The translations under genes and the position numbers were made by a program. A DNA stretch of 40,640 nucleotides from an uncultured Porphyromonas sp. (GTDB lineage Bacteria > Bacteroidota > Bacteroidia > Bacteroidales > Porphyromonadaceae): assembly GCF_902489635.1 (NCBI RefSeq), contig NZ_CABUAN010000018.1, positions 1-40,640 of the forward strand, read 5' to 3'. Below, piece after piece: positions 1 through 9,019 of the stretch (position 1 is the stretch's first letter; each line of letters starts with the position of its first letter). Below the pieces are notes generated by a model. It made no database searches and was not told the DNA's origin. It worked only from the letters and a program-made list of their open reading frames with translations.

Positions 1-112
1 GTGGGCGTCATTCATTTCCTCCGAAGTTTCATTTGATTCCTCCGAAGAATTTTTTATTCCCCACGTGGAAAATAAAAATTCTCCACCTGGATATTTCGAA
101 ATATCCACGTGG
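1..112. repeat. 21-22 bp palindrome array, copy 1 (cut by window start)
   Basis: Palindromic cores are evenly spaced: CCTCCGAAG begins at 18 and 39, CCACGTGG at 61, CCACCTGG at 83 and CCACGTGG at 105. The first bases (GTGGG) fit the second half of another CCACGTGG that would begin at -3, exactly in register. The steps are 21, 21, 22, 22 and 22 bp, and the spacers are A/T-rich. The order of core types and most spacers match the array at 34990-35149. It lies downstream of the PAP2 gene. Confidence 0.9.
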
Positions 113-190
113 AAATCAGTTTTCCCCGACATAATGCCGTTTTGATATGTATCCGGATCTAAATTATTGTAATAGGCCGGCGTTGAATTT
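113..190. repeat. Conserved ~75-bp block flanking array copy 1
   Basis: This block directly follows the last palindrome of the array and closely matches 35150-35228, which holds the same position beside the other array. Shared stretches include CCGTTTTGATATGTA, CTAAATTATTGTAA and CCGGCGTTGAATTTG. In both places the block lies just downstream of a minus-strand gene (PAP2, tatD). No ORF or known RNA is recognised. Confidence 0.75.
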
Positions 191-201
191 GACCAGCCAG
201 G

Positions 202-258
202 GCAGACGAATCATAATCGCTCTTTCATGAGCTGCACGTAAGGGCCAGTGAGGAGTAG
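202..258. repeat. Degenerate partial copy of the ~90-bp inverted-terminus element
   Basis: The stretch aligns almost without gaps to the left two thirds of the elements at 34753-34840 and 17633-17728, with ATAATCGCTCT and GAGCT as the clearest shared words. The right terminus is missing or too diverged to see. It lies between a palindrome array and the 3' end of the PAP2 gene. Confidence 0.65.
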
Positions 259-276
259 TTACCTTCCCCCTCCAGG

Positions 277-1353
277 TCACAAGTAGCGATGACGTAACGA
301 GACTCCTAGCGTCAAGTAGCTCTGCCGATAAGGCTCGCAGTGGAGCCGCAGGAAGAGCCCCAGCTTGTCGAGATAGCGTAGTCGGGGATATGCCTCGAGA
401 CCTGCCTGCAGATGGGCATAGCTCTGCTCTCTAGCAGCCTTGTCGTAGCCGATGCCGAGACCATAGCTGTGTCGCAGCTCTAAGTATCGCCACTGGTAGA
501 GGGGCACACCCAAAAGGAGATCGCCATGGAGTGTGGGGTGCTCCTTGTCAGATCGTAGTGAGAGCTCTGCAGCATAGTTTAGAGAGGAGGTCTGCCAGCC
601 AAGCTGTGCACCGACGCAGCCGGCACCTCCCGACAAGTGGCGACTAGATAGGAGCGATAGGTAGAAGTAACTATCTGGGATCTCTCGGCCTACATCTGGA
701 GTGTAGCGCCCGAAGACGAGATCACTCACGAGGTAGCCCACATGAGCCATCGAGACCCCAACGAGTCCCCCCCAGAGGACATCAGAATACCAGTGACGGT
801 TATTGGCCATGCGTCCGAATGCAACAGAAGTGGCAACGAGGTACTGCAGATGAGACAGCAAAGGGTAGTCGGCACCATACTCTAGATAAAAAAGCTCGGC
901 ACCGAGGAAGGCTGTCGCAGTGTGTCCCGAGGGAAAGCTATTAGCCGTCGATCCATCGGGACGCATGCGCTGTACCCCACTTTTGACCGAAAGAACGATG
1001 GCGGCGGTTCCTAGGGCTCCTATAGCATCGGCTGTCAGCATCTCGCCCCATGTGCGAGAGCGTCCCGTGGCACCGCCACAACGCATAGCCAGTTGTAGCC
1101 CATAGGATGCAAACTGCATGTGGTCGTCGTAGTGATTACGCCAGCGAGTACCTAGGAGGGTGTGACGAGTCGTGCGGATAGCCACATCGCTATGATGTAG
1201 CGGGTAGGTAGCGAAGAGTGCCCCAGGTAGTAGCACGCTGAGGGGATCTGGCGAAGGAGCTAGCGTATCTGACGAGTCACTCTGTGCTAGCACCCAGCTA
1301 CAAGGGCGTAAGAGGAGTAAGAGCGTGAGGACAAAAAGCGTAAGGAGTCGCAT
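277..1353 (-). CDS. PAP2-family phosphatase with C-terminal beta-rich extension
   Basis: A membrane or envelope PAP2 phosphatase, expected to remove phosphate from a lipid phosphate such as undecaprenyl pyrophosphate, phosphatidate or lipid A. Residues 1-24 look like a signal peptide. All three motifs of the superfamily are visible: KSGVQRMRP (124-132), PSGH (141-144) and a third motif ending NRHWYSD with the catalytic-type Arg and His at 186-187 and Asp at 191. After about residue 220 the protein continues for some 135 residues with alternating polar and aromatic residues, resembling a small outer-membrane-type beta domain; that part is inference. The gene follows the DUF2752 gene by 17 bp and ends an apparent leuS-yitT-DUF2752-pap2 transcription unit. 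The substrate cannot be told from sequence; lipid A phosphatases of Porphyromonas belong to this superfamily. Confidence 0.88.
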   Translation of the reverse strand: MRLLTLFVLTLLLLLRPCSWVLAQSDSSDTLAPSPDPLSVLLPGALFATYPLHHSDVAIRTTRHTLLGTRWRNHYDDHMQFASYGLQLAMRCGGATGRSRTWGEMLTADAIGALGTAAIVLSVKSGVQRMRPDGSTANSFPSGHTATAFLGAELFYLEYGADYPLLSHLQYLVATSVAFGRMANNRHWYSDVLWGGLVGVSMAHVGYLVSDLVFGRYTPDVGREIPDSYFYLSLLSSRHLSGGAGCVGAQLGWQTSSLNYAAELSLRSDKEHPTLHGDLLLGVPLYQWRYLELRHSYGLGIGYDKAAREQSYAHLQAGLEAYPRLRYLDKLGLFLRLHCEPYRQSYLTLGVSLRHRYL

Positions 1354-1370
1354 AAGGTCCCGAGGCTGAC

Positions 1371-1757
1371 TTAGATCAGATTACGCCCTATGCCCCATGC
1401 GACGATGATGGCAAAGATGATCCAGCTAGCGGTGCGCCCTGAGAAGCGGCGGTAGAGTCTCTCAGCTCGCAGATTATGTGGGCGAGATAGCTCTAGCAGC
1501 ACGAGGAAGGCAAAGTAGATCAAACCGGGTATGAGCATGACGTTGAGCTGTAGCACCCGTACTATGTCGCCATGGAGCAATGCGTGAATGCCTCGCATGG
1601 AGCCACAGCCTGGACATTGCCACCCAGTGAGCTGCAGGAAGGGGCAGCGTGGCATCGGCAGGCTCTCAGGACGATATAAGTAAAGCACCACTCCCCCTAC
1701 TAGCATACAGCCTAGTAGAGCGAGTAGTGCTTTGCTATGTCGGCTTGTGGCGGTCAT
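1371..1757 (-). CDS. DUF2752 membrane protein
   Basis: A small (128 aa) inner-membrane protein of the DUF2752 family, function unknown. The family hallmark is clear: a Cys-Pro segment followed by GWQCPGCGSMRG and HALLHGD at about residues 46-65, between hydrophobic helices (about 9-28, 70-90 and 110-126). The clustered cysteines could bind metal or form a disulphide, but this is not shown. It sits 19 bp after yitT and 17 bp before the PAP2 gene, so it is probably co-transcribed with them. Similar small proteins are common in Bacteroidetes. Confidence 0.85.
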   Translation of the reverse strand: MTATSRHSKALLALLGCMLVGGVVLYLYRPESLPMPRCPFLQLTGWQCPGCGSMRGIHALLHGDIVRVLQLNVMLIPGLIYFAFLVLLELSRPHNLRAERLYRRFSGRTASWIIFAIIVAWGIGRNLI

Positions 1758-1776
1758 GTAGCCTCGACGTTAATGG

Positions 1777-2754
1777 CTATCTCAGATTGTCGAAACCTCG
1801 TCCATAGACTCCATGCACGGTCCCCTCCGATACGAACGCATCGGGATCGATCTCCTTGATGATACGATTGATACTCTGTAGATGAGCCTTGCGGGTTACT
1901 ACCATGAGGATGCGCATCTCCTCCTGCGAGTAACCTCCGTCAGCATGGATGAGTGTACAGCCACGGTGCAGGCGCTGGATGATCGCCTCGTTGATCTCTT
2001 TGTACTTCTTGCTAAAGATAAAGAGCTGTATCGAGTGCTTATTGCTATTGGTCCAGTAGTCGAGCGTGATAGCGCAGAAGACTACCTCCACGATAGAGAA
2101 GGTGAGTAGCTCAGCGCCAAGCTGTGGATCTTTGCCTACAAGGTATACATTGACAAAGTAAGAGGTGATCACGATCGTCGCATCGATCAGGATCATAGCG
2201 CGCCCCAGTGAGAGCGTCGTGTACTTGTTGAAGATAGAGACGATGACATCCGTACCGCCCGTACTACCATTCACATGGAAGACGAGAAAGAGTCCACTAC
2301 CGCACAGGATACCGCCGATGATCACCGCCATAAAGCGCTCTTCTCTGAGCAGGGGGCCCACGTTGGGTATGTTGTCCGTGAGCCAGCTACTCAAGTTGTG
2401 GTACACCTCCGTATTAGGATCTCCAAAGAGCGCCTGACCAATCGGGATCGCTATACCCATCAGGAGAACTCCGATGAGCGTCTTGACCGAGTAGCGCCAC
2501 CCTAAGAAGATGATCGAGACGATCAGTAGCCCGACGTTGATGATGTTGTATGGGATAAAGGCGGGGATATTTGTAGCTATCTGTATGATGGTCGTGACAC
2601 CGGCTAGTCCGCCCGTTGCGATCTCCTGTGAGAGGATAAAGCCCGCCCAGCCGAGTACATAGAGACAGACACCGAGTACGATAAAGAAGAAGTCGTGGAC
2701 GAAGTACCACGCTTTCGCTCGTTTACTATTGGGAACTGCTAAAGCTTGAGTCAT
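1777..2754 (-). CDS. YitT family membrane protein (DUF161 + DUF2179)
   Basis: A 325-residue integral membrane protein. The first ~230 residues hold several hydrophobic helices with the glycine-rich pattern GGLAGVTTIIQ and GSTGGTDVIVSIFNKY typical of the YitT (DUF161) repeat. The last ~90 residues form a soluble DUF2179 domain (TLIHADGGYS, ILMVVTRKAHLQSINRIIKE, DPDAFVSEG), which resembles a nucleotide- or metabolite-binding module. The transported substrate is unknown for the family. It follows leuS by 84 bp; that gap contains a strong stem-loop (2789-2832) but no recognisable promoter, so at least partial read-through from leuS is likely. Confidence 0.88.
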   Translation of the reverse strand: MTQALAVPNSKRAKAWYFVHDFFFIVLGVCLYVLGWAGFILSQEIATGGLAGVTTIIQIATNIPAFIPYNIINVGLLIVSIIFLGWRYSVKTLIGVLLMGIAIPIGQALFGDPNTEVYHNLSSWLTDNIPNVGPLLREERFMAVIIGGILCGSGLFLVFHVNGSTGGTDVIVSIFNKYTTLSLGRAMILIDATIVITSYFVNVYLVGKDPQLGAELLTFSIVEVVFCAITLDYWTNSNKHSIQLFIFSKKYKEINEAIIQRLHRGCTLIHADGGYSQEEMRILMVVTRKAHLQSINRIIKEIDPDAFVSEGTVHGVYGRGFDNLR

Positions 2755-2788
2755 ACTATATGATTTGTTTTCTAGAGATAGATGGGAT

Positions 2789-2832
2789 AGTCTTCCCTTA
2801 GCCCTGCGCCAGTATGGCAGAGACGGAAGACT
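2789..2832 (-). other. Stem-loop between leuS and yitT
   Basis: The arms AGTCTTCC and GGAAGACT enclose an inner CTGC/GCAG helix. The structure lies 7 bp after the leuS stop. There is no run of T on either side, so it is more likely an mRNA-processing or attenuating structure than a strong intrinsic terminator. Confidence 0.5.
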
Positions 2833-2838
2833 TTATCA

Positions 2839-5655
2839 TTACAACACAATGTTGACAATACGACCTGGCACGACGATAACCTTCTTGAGGAGCTTGCCGT
2901 CGATCCACTTGATCGTGTCGGCATGCGCCAGCACCTGCTCCTGGATTTGCTCCTTAGAGAGACCCGCGGGGAGCTCAAGGTTAAAGCGTACCTTGCCATT
3001 GAAGCTAACGGGATAGCGTACCGAGTCCTCAGCGATGAGCGACTCGTCACACTGGGGCCAGGCGGCCGTCACGATGCTCTCGGCCGAGAGTGTCTCGCTA
3101 CTACATGTAGCGCGCATCTCTTGCCACAGCATCTCTGCGATATGGGGTGCAAAGGGCGAGAGCAAGATCACTAAGGGGCGTAGCACCTCTAGCGATGTGG
3201 TCTGCACCTTCTGAAGCTCGCCCACAGCAATCATAAAGGCTGAGATGGAGGTGTTGAAGGAGAGACGCTCGATGTCTTGCGTGATCTTCTGAATCAGCTT
3301 ATGGATCGTGCGGAGCTCCTCACGACTTGCTTGAGCATCGGCCGAGACAGTGAGCTGCCCCTCGCCATCGTGATAGAGCGACCAGACACGCTTGAGGAAG
3401 CGGTACACCCCGTCGATACCGTTCGTATCCCACGGCTTGCTCTGCTCCAGAGGCCCGAGAAACATCTCGTACATCCTGAGCGTATCGGCGCCATACTGCT
3501 CGATGATTTCGTCTGGATTGATCACGTTAAACATCGACTTACTCATCTTCTCCACCCCATAGCCACAGAGATAACTACCGTCCGCCTCGGTGATGAAGGT
3601 GGCGTCGTGGAGGTCGTCACGCCACTGACGGAACGCCTCCTGATCGAGTACGTCGTTCTGCACTAAGTGTATGTCTACGTGCATCTGCGTCACATCGTAC
3701 TGCTCACGCTGCGAGTAGGTGACAAACTGATTTGTCCCCTTGATGCGGTAGACGTAGTTGGAGCGTCCCTGGATCATTCCCTGGTTGACCAAGCGCTTGA
3801 ATGGCTCATCCTCGCAGACCACCCCGAGGTCGTAGAGGAACTTATTCCAGAAGCGACTATAGATCAGGTGACCCGTAGCATGCTCGGTACCGCCAATGTA
3901 GAGATCCACCTGTCGCCAGTAGCTATTAGCTTCGGGGGAGACCAAAGCGGACTTATTGTGCGGGTCCATATAGCGTAGGTAGTAAGCACTACTCCCGGCG
4001 AAGCCTGGCATCGTGCAGAGTTCGTAGGGATAGCCCTCCTCGGTACACCAATGCTTAGCACGTCCTAGTGGCGGCTCGCCACTCTCCGTGGGGAGATACT
4101 TGTCCACCTCGGGGAGCGTCAAGGGGAGCTTGTCGAGCGACAACGTGTGTGGTACCCCCTCCTTATAATATATAGGTATCGGCTCACCCCAGTAACGCTG
4201 ACGACTGAAGATGGCATCACGCAGACGGTAGTTGATCCGCTTCTTGCCCAGGCCGTGCTCATCGAGGTAGTGACACATATAGTCGATCGCCTCAGAGACT
4301 GGCTTGCCATTGAGGAGCGGCGAATTGATTAGCTCGCCCTCTTTGCTGTCGAGGCTTTCGCTCCAAGTGGACGGATCGGACGCTTCGCCACCCTTTGGCA
4401 AAACAACCTGACGTATCGGCAAGTCAAAGTGCCGTGCGAAAGCAAAGTCTCTCGAGTCGTGCGCTGGCACCGCCATGATAGCACCCGTGCCATAGCCCGC
4501 CAGTACATAGTCGCTGATCCAGATCGGGATCTGCTCACCCGTGAGCGGGTGCTGTGCGTAGGAGCCCGTGAAGACACCCGTCACCGAGTGGTCTGCCTGG
4601 CGCTCACGCTCCGTGCGGCGCTTCGTACGATCAAGGTACGCCTCGACAGCCTCACGCTGCTCTTCCGTAGTTAGGTCAGCCACGAGACTACTTTCGGGAG
4701 CTAGCACCATGAAGGTGACTCCGTAGAGTGTGTCGGGGCGGGTCGTAAAGATCTCGATAGGCAGCTCACCACGAGCGGTGCTAGCCTTAAAGGTGACCGA
4801 CGCTCCGACCGACTTACCGATCCAGTTGCGCTGCATCTCCTTGAGCGCATCGCTCCAGTCAAGCTGATCCAAGCCCGCCAGCAGACGCTCCGCATAAGCA
4901 GAGACACGGAGGCTCCACTGCTTCATCTTGCGCTGCACCACAGGATAGCCACCACGCTCGCTCACGCCGTCACTTACTTCGTCATTAGCGAGGACAGTGC
5001 CGAGCTCAGGGCACCAGTTGACCACACTCTCCCCGAGGAAAGCCAAGCGGTAGTGCATCAGCCACTCCGACTGCTCCGCTTCGCTCGCTACTCGCCACTC
5101 CTCAGCCGTTAGCTCCAGAGGCGTACTGCTGTAAGCGGTACAGCCCTCTGTGCCGTGCGCCTCGAGATGCTTGACCAACTTGTCGATAGACTCGGCACGA
5201 TCGGTGGCCGTGTCGTAGTAATGGTGGAAAAGCTGTATGAAAGCCCACTGCGTCCACTTATAATACTCAGGATCGCAAGTGACCACCTGACGGCTCCAGT
5301 CGAAGCCAAAGCCAATATTGTCGAGCTGCTCACGATAGCGGGCGATATTAACTCGCGTCGTCTCCTCAGGGTGGCGATTCGTCTGGATAGCGTACTGCTC
5401 AGCCGGCAGACCGAACGCGTCGTACCCCATCGGGTGCAGGACGTTGTACCCCTGCAGACGCTTATAGCGAGCGTAAATATCAGAAGCGATGTAGCCTAGC
5501 GGGTGCCCCACATGTAGTCCCGCTCCCGAGGGATAGGGAAACATGTCGAGTACGTAGTACGAAGGCTTATCTCGATCTATCTCTACTCGATAAATGTCGG
5601 CGTCTTGCCAGATGCGCTGAGCCGACTGCTCTATGTCGTGGTGATTGTAATCCAT
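2839..5655 (-). CDS. leuS: Leucyl-tRNA synthetase
   Basis: Charges tRNA-Leu with leucine; class Ia synthetase with an editing domain. The HIGH signature appears as HVGH at residues 48-51 and the KMSKS loop at about 703-707. The editing (CP1) domain lies between them, with TTRPDTLYG as its recognisable threonine-rich segment. Length of 938 residues is normal for Bacteroidetes. The start was set at the ATG at 5655 (MDYNHHDIEQ). An in-frame TTG at 5679 also opens the frame, but it lies inside the -7 promoter box, upstream of any likely transcript start. A three-part simple-sequence repeat lies directly upstream of that box. Downstream, yitT, DUF2752 and PAP2 genes follow on the same strand. Confidence 0.97.
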   Translation of the reverse strand: MDYNHHDIEQSAQRIWQDADIYRVEIDRDKPSYYVLDMFPYPSGAGLHVGHPLGYIASDIYARYKRLQGYNVLHPMGYDAFGLPAEQYAIQTNRHPEETTRVNIARYREQLDNIGFGFDWSRQVVTCDPEYYKWTQWAFIQLFHHYYDTATDRAESIDKLVKHLEAHGTEGCTAYSSTPLELTAEEWRVASEAEQSEWLMHYRLAFLGESVVNWCPELGTVLANDEVSDGVSERGGYPVVQRKMKQWSLRVSAYAERLLAGLDQLDWSDALKEMQRNWIGKSVGASVTFKASTARGELPIEIFTTRPDTLYGVTFMVLAPESSLVADLTTEEQREAVEAYLDRTKRRTERERQADHSVTGVFTGSYAQHPLTGEQIPIWISDYVLAGYGTGAIMAVPAHDSRDFAFARHFDLPIRQVVLPKGGEASDPSTWSESLDSKEGELINSPLLNGKPVSEAIDYMCHYLDEHGLGKKRINYRLRDAIFSRQRYWGEPIPIYYKEGVPHTLSLDKLPLTLPEVDKYLPTESGEPPLGRAKHWCTEEGYPYELCTMPGFAGSSAYYLRYMDPHNKSALVSPEANSYWRQVDLYIGGTEHATGHLIYSRFWNKFLYDLGVVCEDEPFKRLVNQGMIQGRSNYVYRIKGTNQFVTYSQREQYDVTQMHVDIHLVQNDVLDQEAFRQWRDDLHDATFITEADGSYLCGYGVEKMSKSMFNVINPDEIIEQYGADTLRMYEMFLGPLEQSKPWDTNGIDGVYRFLKRVWSLYHDGEGQLTVSADAQASREELRTIHKLIQKITQDIERLSFNTSISAFMIAVGELQKVQTTSLEVLRPLVILLSPFAPHIAEMLWQEMRATCSSETLSAESIVTAAWPQCDESLIAEDSVRYPVSFNGKVRFNLELPAGLSKEQIQEQVLAHADTIKWIDGKLLKKVIVVPGRIVNIVL

Positions 5656-5676
5656 ACAGTTCTCTCGATTATAGCG

Positions 5677-5684
5677 CAAAGGTA
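5677..5684 (-). promoter_or_regulatory. leuS promoter, -7 box
   Basis: On the minus strand this reads TACCTTTG, a perfect Bacteroidetes -7 element (TAnnTTTG), 21 bp upstream of the leuS ATG. No TTTG is found at the -33 distance; that position is occupied by repeated TTAGAGA-type sequence. Confidence 0.65.
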
Positions 5685-5779
5685 CGAAATTAGAGATTAG
5701 AGGGTAGAGAGATCAGAGATTAGAGGGATCGGAGCAGATCGGAGAGCTAACAGCCAACAGCCAAAGGCTAACGGCCAAG
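5685..5779. repeat. Three-part simple-sequence module, locus 1
   Basis: From left to right: copies of AGAGATTAG, then GATCGGAGCAGATCGGAGA, then CTAACAGCCAA-type repeats. The same three parts in the same order occur at 10214-10355 and, inverted, at 34845-34936. The segment 5746-5773 is the exact reverse complement of 20210-20237 inside an ABC-F gene. It lies between the leuS -7 box and the korB terminator. Confidence 0.8.
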
Positions 5780-5795
5780 AGTCAGAAGAAACAGT

Positions 5796-5823
5796 GAGGG
5801 AGACTCACTGCTGAGTCTCCCTC
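5796..5823 (-). terminator. Terminator of korAB
   Basis: A 12-bp perfect stem (GAGGGAGACTCA with its complement, 4-nt loop) lies 50 bp after the korB stop. On the minus strand it is followed by a U-rich stretch (ACTGTTTCTTC). It ends the kor operon before the leuS promoter region. Confidence 0.75.
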
Positions 5824-5872
5824 GCTATTTTGTCACCTTACACAGGTGATGAAGTAGGCTTAGACGATTGCT

Positions 5873-6916
5873 TTACTTGATCTCCCAAGTATCCTCCGTC
5901 ATGAGTAGCTCACGGAGTGTGCGCACCTTGTTCTTTGCCTTTTGCTGATCGATCTGATCATGCACAGCCCAGTCGTAGGTCGGGCCCTCGACATCACGTA
6001 TGACGCCCATAGCGACGGGGAGGCCGTCGGCACCATTCATAGCGGCAAGCATCATGTGTAGGAAGGGATTAGGCTCATGCGCATCGTGCGTCAGCACATC
6101 GTCGAGCGTGTAGCCATCCTCACCGATCGTCACAGCACGTAGCTTGAAGCCGTCTAGGACGAGACCGCGCTGCTTGTCCTCACCGAAGAGCATCTTCTCG
6201 CCATGCTGCAGGACGATCGTCTTGTCAGCACGAACGGCACGGTCGCTGATAGCAGCGTGTGCGCCATTGTTGAAGATCATACAGTTCACCAGCACCTCTG
6301 TGACTGCAAAGCCCTTGTGCTTAGCACCAGCGAGCAGACAAGCGGTGAGTGTAGGCTGATCGACGTCGAGTGAGCGTGCGAAGAAGTTGCCACGAGCACC
6401 CATGACCAGCTCAGCCGGCTCGAAGGGATCCTCGACAGTGCCGTAAGGCGAACTCTTGGTGACGAGTCCACGAGGCGATGTAGGCGAGTACTGCCCCTTG
6501 GTCAGTCCGTAGATGCGGTTGTTGAAGAGGACTTCATTGATATCCACATTGCGTCGTACAGCATGAATAAAGTGGTTACCACCGATAGCGAGACTATCGC
6601 CATCGCCAGACATGAGCCATACGGTGAGGTCCGGACGAGCCACCTTGACACCCGTAGCAACGGCAGCACCACGACCATGTACGGTGTGGAAGCCAAAAGT
6701 ACTCATATAATAAGGTAGTCGCGAGGAGCAGCCGATACCTGAGACGACGACCGTCTCATCGGGAGCTATGTCTAGCTCAGCCATCGCCTTATGGACAGCC
6801 GCTAGGACACCGTGGTCGCCACAACCTGGGCACCACTTGACGGGTGATGCGTTCTTGAAATCCTTGGGGGCAAAGCGTAGTGTGCCCTTCTCTAGATTAC
6901 TATTTGTTTCAATCAT
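5873..6916 (-). CDS. korB: 2-oxoacid:ferredoxin oxidoreductase, beta subunit
   Basis: The thiamine-pyrophosphate-binding subunit of a 2-oxoglutarate (2-oxoacid) : ferredoxin oxidoreductase, which decarboxylates a 2-oxoacid to acyl-CoA and reduces ferredoxin in anaerobic metabolism. KWCPGCGDHG (27-36) carries the N-terminal cysteine pair. GDGD at 104-107 with the following asparagines forms the TPP/Mg site. Length of 347 residues suits the family. It lies 15 bp after korA, so the two subunits are co-transcribed and end at the hairpin at 5796-5823. The exact 2-oxoacid is inferred from Bacteroidetes homologues, which are usually annotated as 2-oxoglutarate enzymes. No separate ferredoxin-like delta subunit gene adjoins. 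Confidence 0.93.
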   Translation of the reverse strand: MIETNSNLEKGTLRFAPKDFKNASPVKWCPGCGDHGVLAAVHKAMAELDIAPDETVVVSGIGCSSRLPYYMSTFGFHTVHGRGAAVATGVKVARPDLTVWLMSGDGDSLAIGGNHFIHAVRRNVDINEVLFNNRIYGLTKGQYSPTSPRGLVTKSSPYGTVEDPFEPAELVMGARGNFFARSLDVDQPTLTACLLAGAKHKGFAVTEVLVNCMIFNNGAHAAISDRAVRADKTIVLQHGEKMLFGEDKQRGLVLDGFKLRAVTIGEDGYTLDDVLTHDAHEPNPFLHMMLAAMNGADGLPVAMGVIRDVEGPTYDWAVHDQIDQQKAKNKVRTLRELLMTEDTWEIK

Positions 6917-6931
6917 AGCAGTTGTGGTCTT

Positions 6932-8797
6932 TTATAGTTGCTCAGCGAGTATCTCTTCGAAGGCAGTAACGAGATTGCCCACCTTGAGGGGTTGTCCCTG
7001 CACTTGATTATACTGATAAATATTAGCATCAGAGACCTTGTTGCGTAGGAGCATGGCCATCTGACCGAGGTTCTGCTCAGCGACGACTACACGCGGGTAG
7101 CGGCGTAGGATCTCCTCGGTGTTCTTAGGCATAGGATTGATAAAGGTGAACTGCGTGTGTGCTACCTTGTGCCCCTTCTTGCGAAGAGCCTGGCAGGCAT
7201 CACTCAGGTGTCCATAGGTACTACCCCAGCCGACGATGAGCAGCTCAGCGTCCTCCACATCACCCTCTACGGTGAGCGGTGGGACTACCTCTGCAATGTG
7301 CTGTATCTTATTGTGACGCTGTAGTACCATCAGCTCATGGTTAGGACCATCCGTGCTGATAGCACCAGTCTTATTATCTTTTTCCAGACCACCTGTACGA
7401 TAAGGCAGTGAGCCAGCCCCTGGTATAGACCAGTAGCGTACGAGCGTCTCTGGGTCGCGCATATAAGGCATCCACGGGTCCTCACCCTTGTACTGATCTA
7501 CGTAGTGAGGCTTGATCTCGGGATACTTCTCGTAGTCAGGTATACGCCATGCAACCGAACCATTACCCAGATAAGCATCTGAGAGGAGGACGACAGGCGT
7601 CATGTGCTCTATGGCTATCTTGACTGCATAGTAAGCAGCGTCAAAGCACTTAGAGGGAGAGGTAGGAGCAATCACTACCATTGGGGACTCACCATTGCGC
7701 CCATACATAGCCTGTAGGAGGTCGGTCTGCTCTGACTTCGTAGGCATACCTGTCGAGGGACCGCCACGCTGTACGTCTACGAGTACGAGTGGTAGCTCAG
7801 CGATGACGGCGAGGTTGAGTGCCTCACTCTTGAGTGCCACACCAGGACCTGAAGTAGAGGTGACACCGAGGCGACCTGCGTAGGAAGCTCCGATGGCTGT
7901 ACAGATACCTGCTATCTCATCCTCAGCCTGCATCGTGATCACGTCGAGAGACTTGTACTTAGCGAGGAAGTGTAGGATGTCTGTGGCGGGAGTAATAGGA
8001 TAAGAGCCTAGGAAGAGCTTGAGTCCAGCACGCTCCGCACCAGCTATGAGTCCGAAAGCGGTAGCCTTATTGCCCGTTACGTCAAGGTAAACGCCAGCTT
8101 CCTGTGGTGCGCCCTCAATGACAAAGGGAGTGCCTACCGAAGCATGGGTATTAGCCGCATAAGAGTATCCCCCGTGGAGGGCTGCTATGTTGGCCTGACG
8201 GATGACTTCCTTCTTAGCAAACTTCTTGCTGATGAAGTGCTCCGCCTGCTCGAGGGGTCTGTCGAATAGCCAAGAGACGATACCTAGGGCAAACATGTTC
8301 TTGCATCTTAGTCTGCCTCTAGCGTCCATATCTATATCCTTGAGCACCTCCTGGACCATCGTGCTAATGGGGCAAGCGAGTACTCTATCTGGGTTGAGTC
8401 CTAGCTCTTTGATAGGATCATCTGTCTGGTAGAGAGCTTTCTTGAGATCCTTCTCTCCACAGGAGTCACTATCGATGATGATGATTGAGTCGTGACGTAG
8501 GTTCTTCACATTGACCTTGAGGGCAGCGGCATTCATCGCCACCAGCACGTCGGCATAGTCTCCAGGCGTATGGACCTGATCATGTCCGATACGTACCTGA
8601 AAGCCCGATACGCCTCCTAGTGTACCTTGAGGAGCACGGATCTCAGCGGGATAGTCGGGAAAGGTCGAGACCGAGTTACCATACATCGCTGACATATCAG
8701 AGAAGATGGAACCCGTGAGCTGCATACCGTCGCCCGAGTCGCCTGAGAAGCGTACGACTACCTCTTCGATAATTCTTTTGTTCGGTTTGTCTGTCAT
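6932..8797 (-). CDS. korA: 2-oxoacid:ferredoxin oxidoreductase, fused gamma-alpha subunit
   Basis: Partner of korB, 621 residues from the ATG at 8797 (MTDKPNKRII). The N-terminal ~200 residues are the gamma domain, beginning with RFSGDSGDGM, which contacts CoA and the alpha domain in this family. The alpha (pyrimidine-binding) domain follows, recognisable by SYPITPATDILH, MQAEDEIAGI and TSTSGPGVALKSEA, and then the transketolase C-terminal-like domain. The frame stays open 75 codons further upstream to 9022, but that extension lacks family similarity and would start inside the -7 box at 9020-9027, so the internal ATG is chosen. This leaves an untranslated leader of about 215 nt. korB follows by 15 bp. 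Confidence 0.94.
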   Translation of the reverse strand: MTDKPNKRIIEEVVVRFSGDSGDGMQLTGSIFSDMSAMYGNSVSTFPDYPAEIRAPQGTLGGVSGFQVRIGHDQVHTPGDYADVLVAMNAAALKVNVKNLRHDSIIIIDSDSCGEKDLKKALYQTDDPIKELGLNPDRVLACPISTMVQEVLKDIDMDARGRLRCKNMFALGIVSWLFDRPLEQAEHFISKKFAKKEVIRQANIAALHGGYSYAANTHASVGTPFVIEGAPQEAGVYLDVTGNKATAFGLIAGAERAGLKLFLGSYPITPATDILHFLAKYKSLDVITMQAEDEIAGICTAIGASYAGRLGVTSTSGPGVALKSEALNLAVIAELPLVLVDVQRGGPSTGMPTKSEQTDLLQAMYGRNGESPMVVIAPTSPSKCFDAAYYAVKIAIEHMTPVVLLSDAYLGNGSVAWRIPDYEKYPEIKPHYVDQYKGEDPWMPYMRDPETLVRYWSIPGAGSLPYRTGGLEKDNKTGAISTDGPNHELMVLQRHNKIQHIAEVVPPLTVEGDVEDAELLIVGWGSTYGHLSDACQALRKKGHKVAHTQFTFINPMPKNTEEILRRYPRVVVAEQNLGQMAMLLRNKVSDANIYQYNQVQGQPLKVGNLVTAFEEILAEQL

Positions 8798-9019
8798 AAT
8801 TAGGATGAATAAAAGGTGTAGGGCCCAACTCCTTGAGAGGGTGATTGAGCTAAACCTTCCTAGCAATAGACCTCTACATGAAAACTTTCGTATACCATGC
8901 GACCCTGCGCCACCTCCTACAGCAGGAGAGACTAGTGAGCAAGCACTAGAAATAGGGGATACTAGTGACCACCACAGCACCTCCACTGTAATCTGATCGG
9001 CACCATCACATGGACAGCA
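8798..9019 (-). other. Long untranslated leader of korAB
   Basis: The stretch between the predicted -7 box at 9020-9027 and the korA ATG. It contains ACTAGT/CACTAGT-type inverted words around 8930-8970 and gives no convincing protein. No named riboswitch could be recognised. Its role, if any, is unknown. Confidence 0.4.

Noticed and set aside
5656..5679. Upstream TTG start for leuS (8 extra residues)
   Set aside because: It lies inside the predicted -7 box and so would not be transcribed; the ATG at 5655 matches the family N-terminus.
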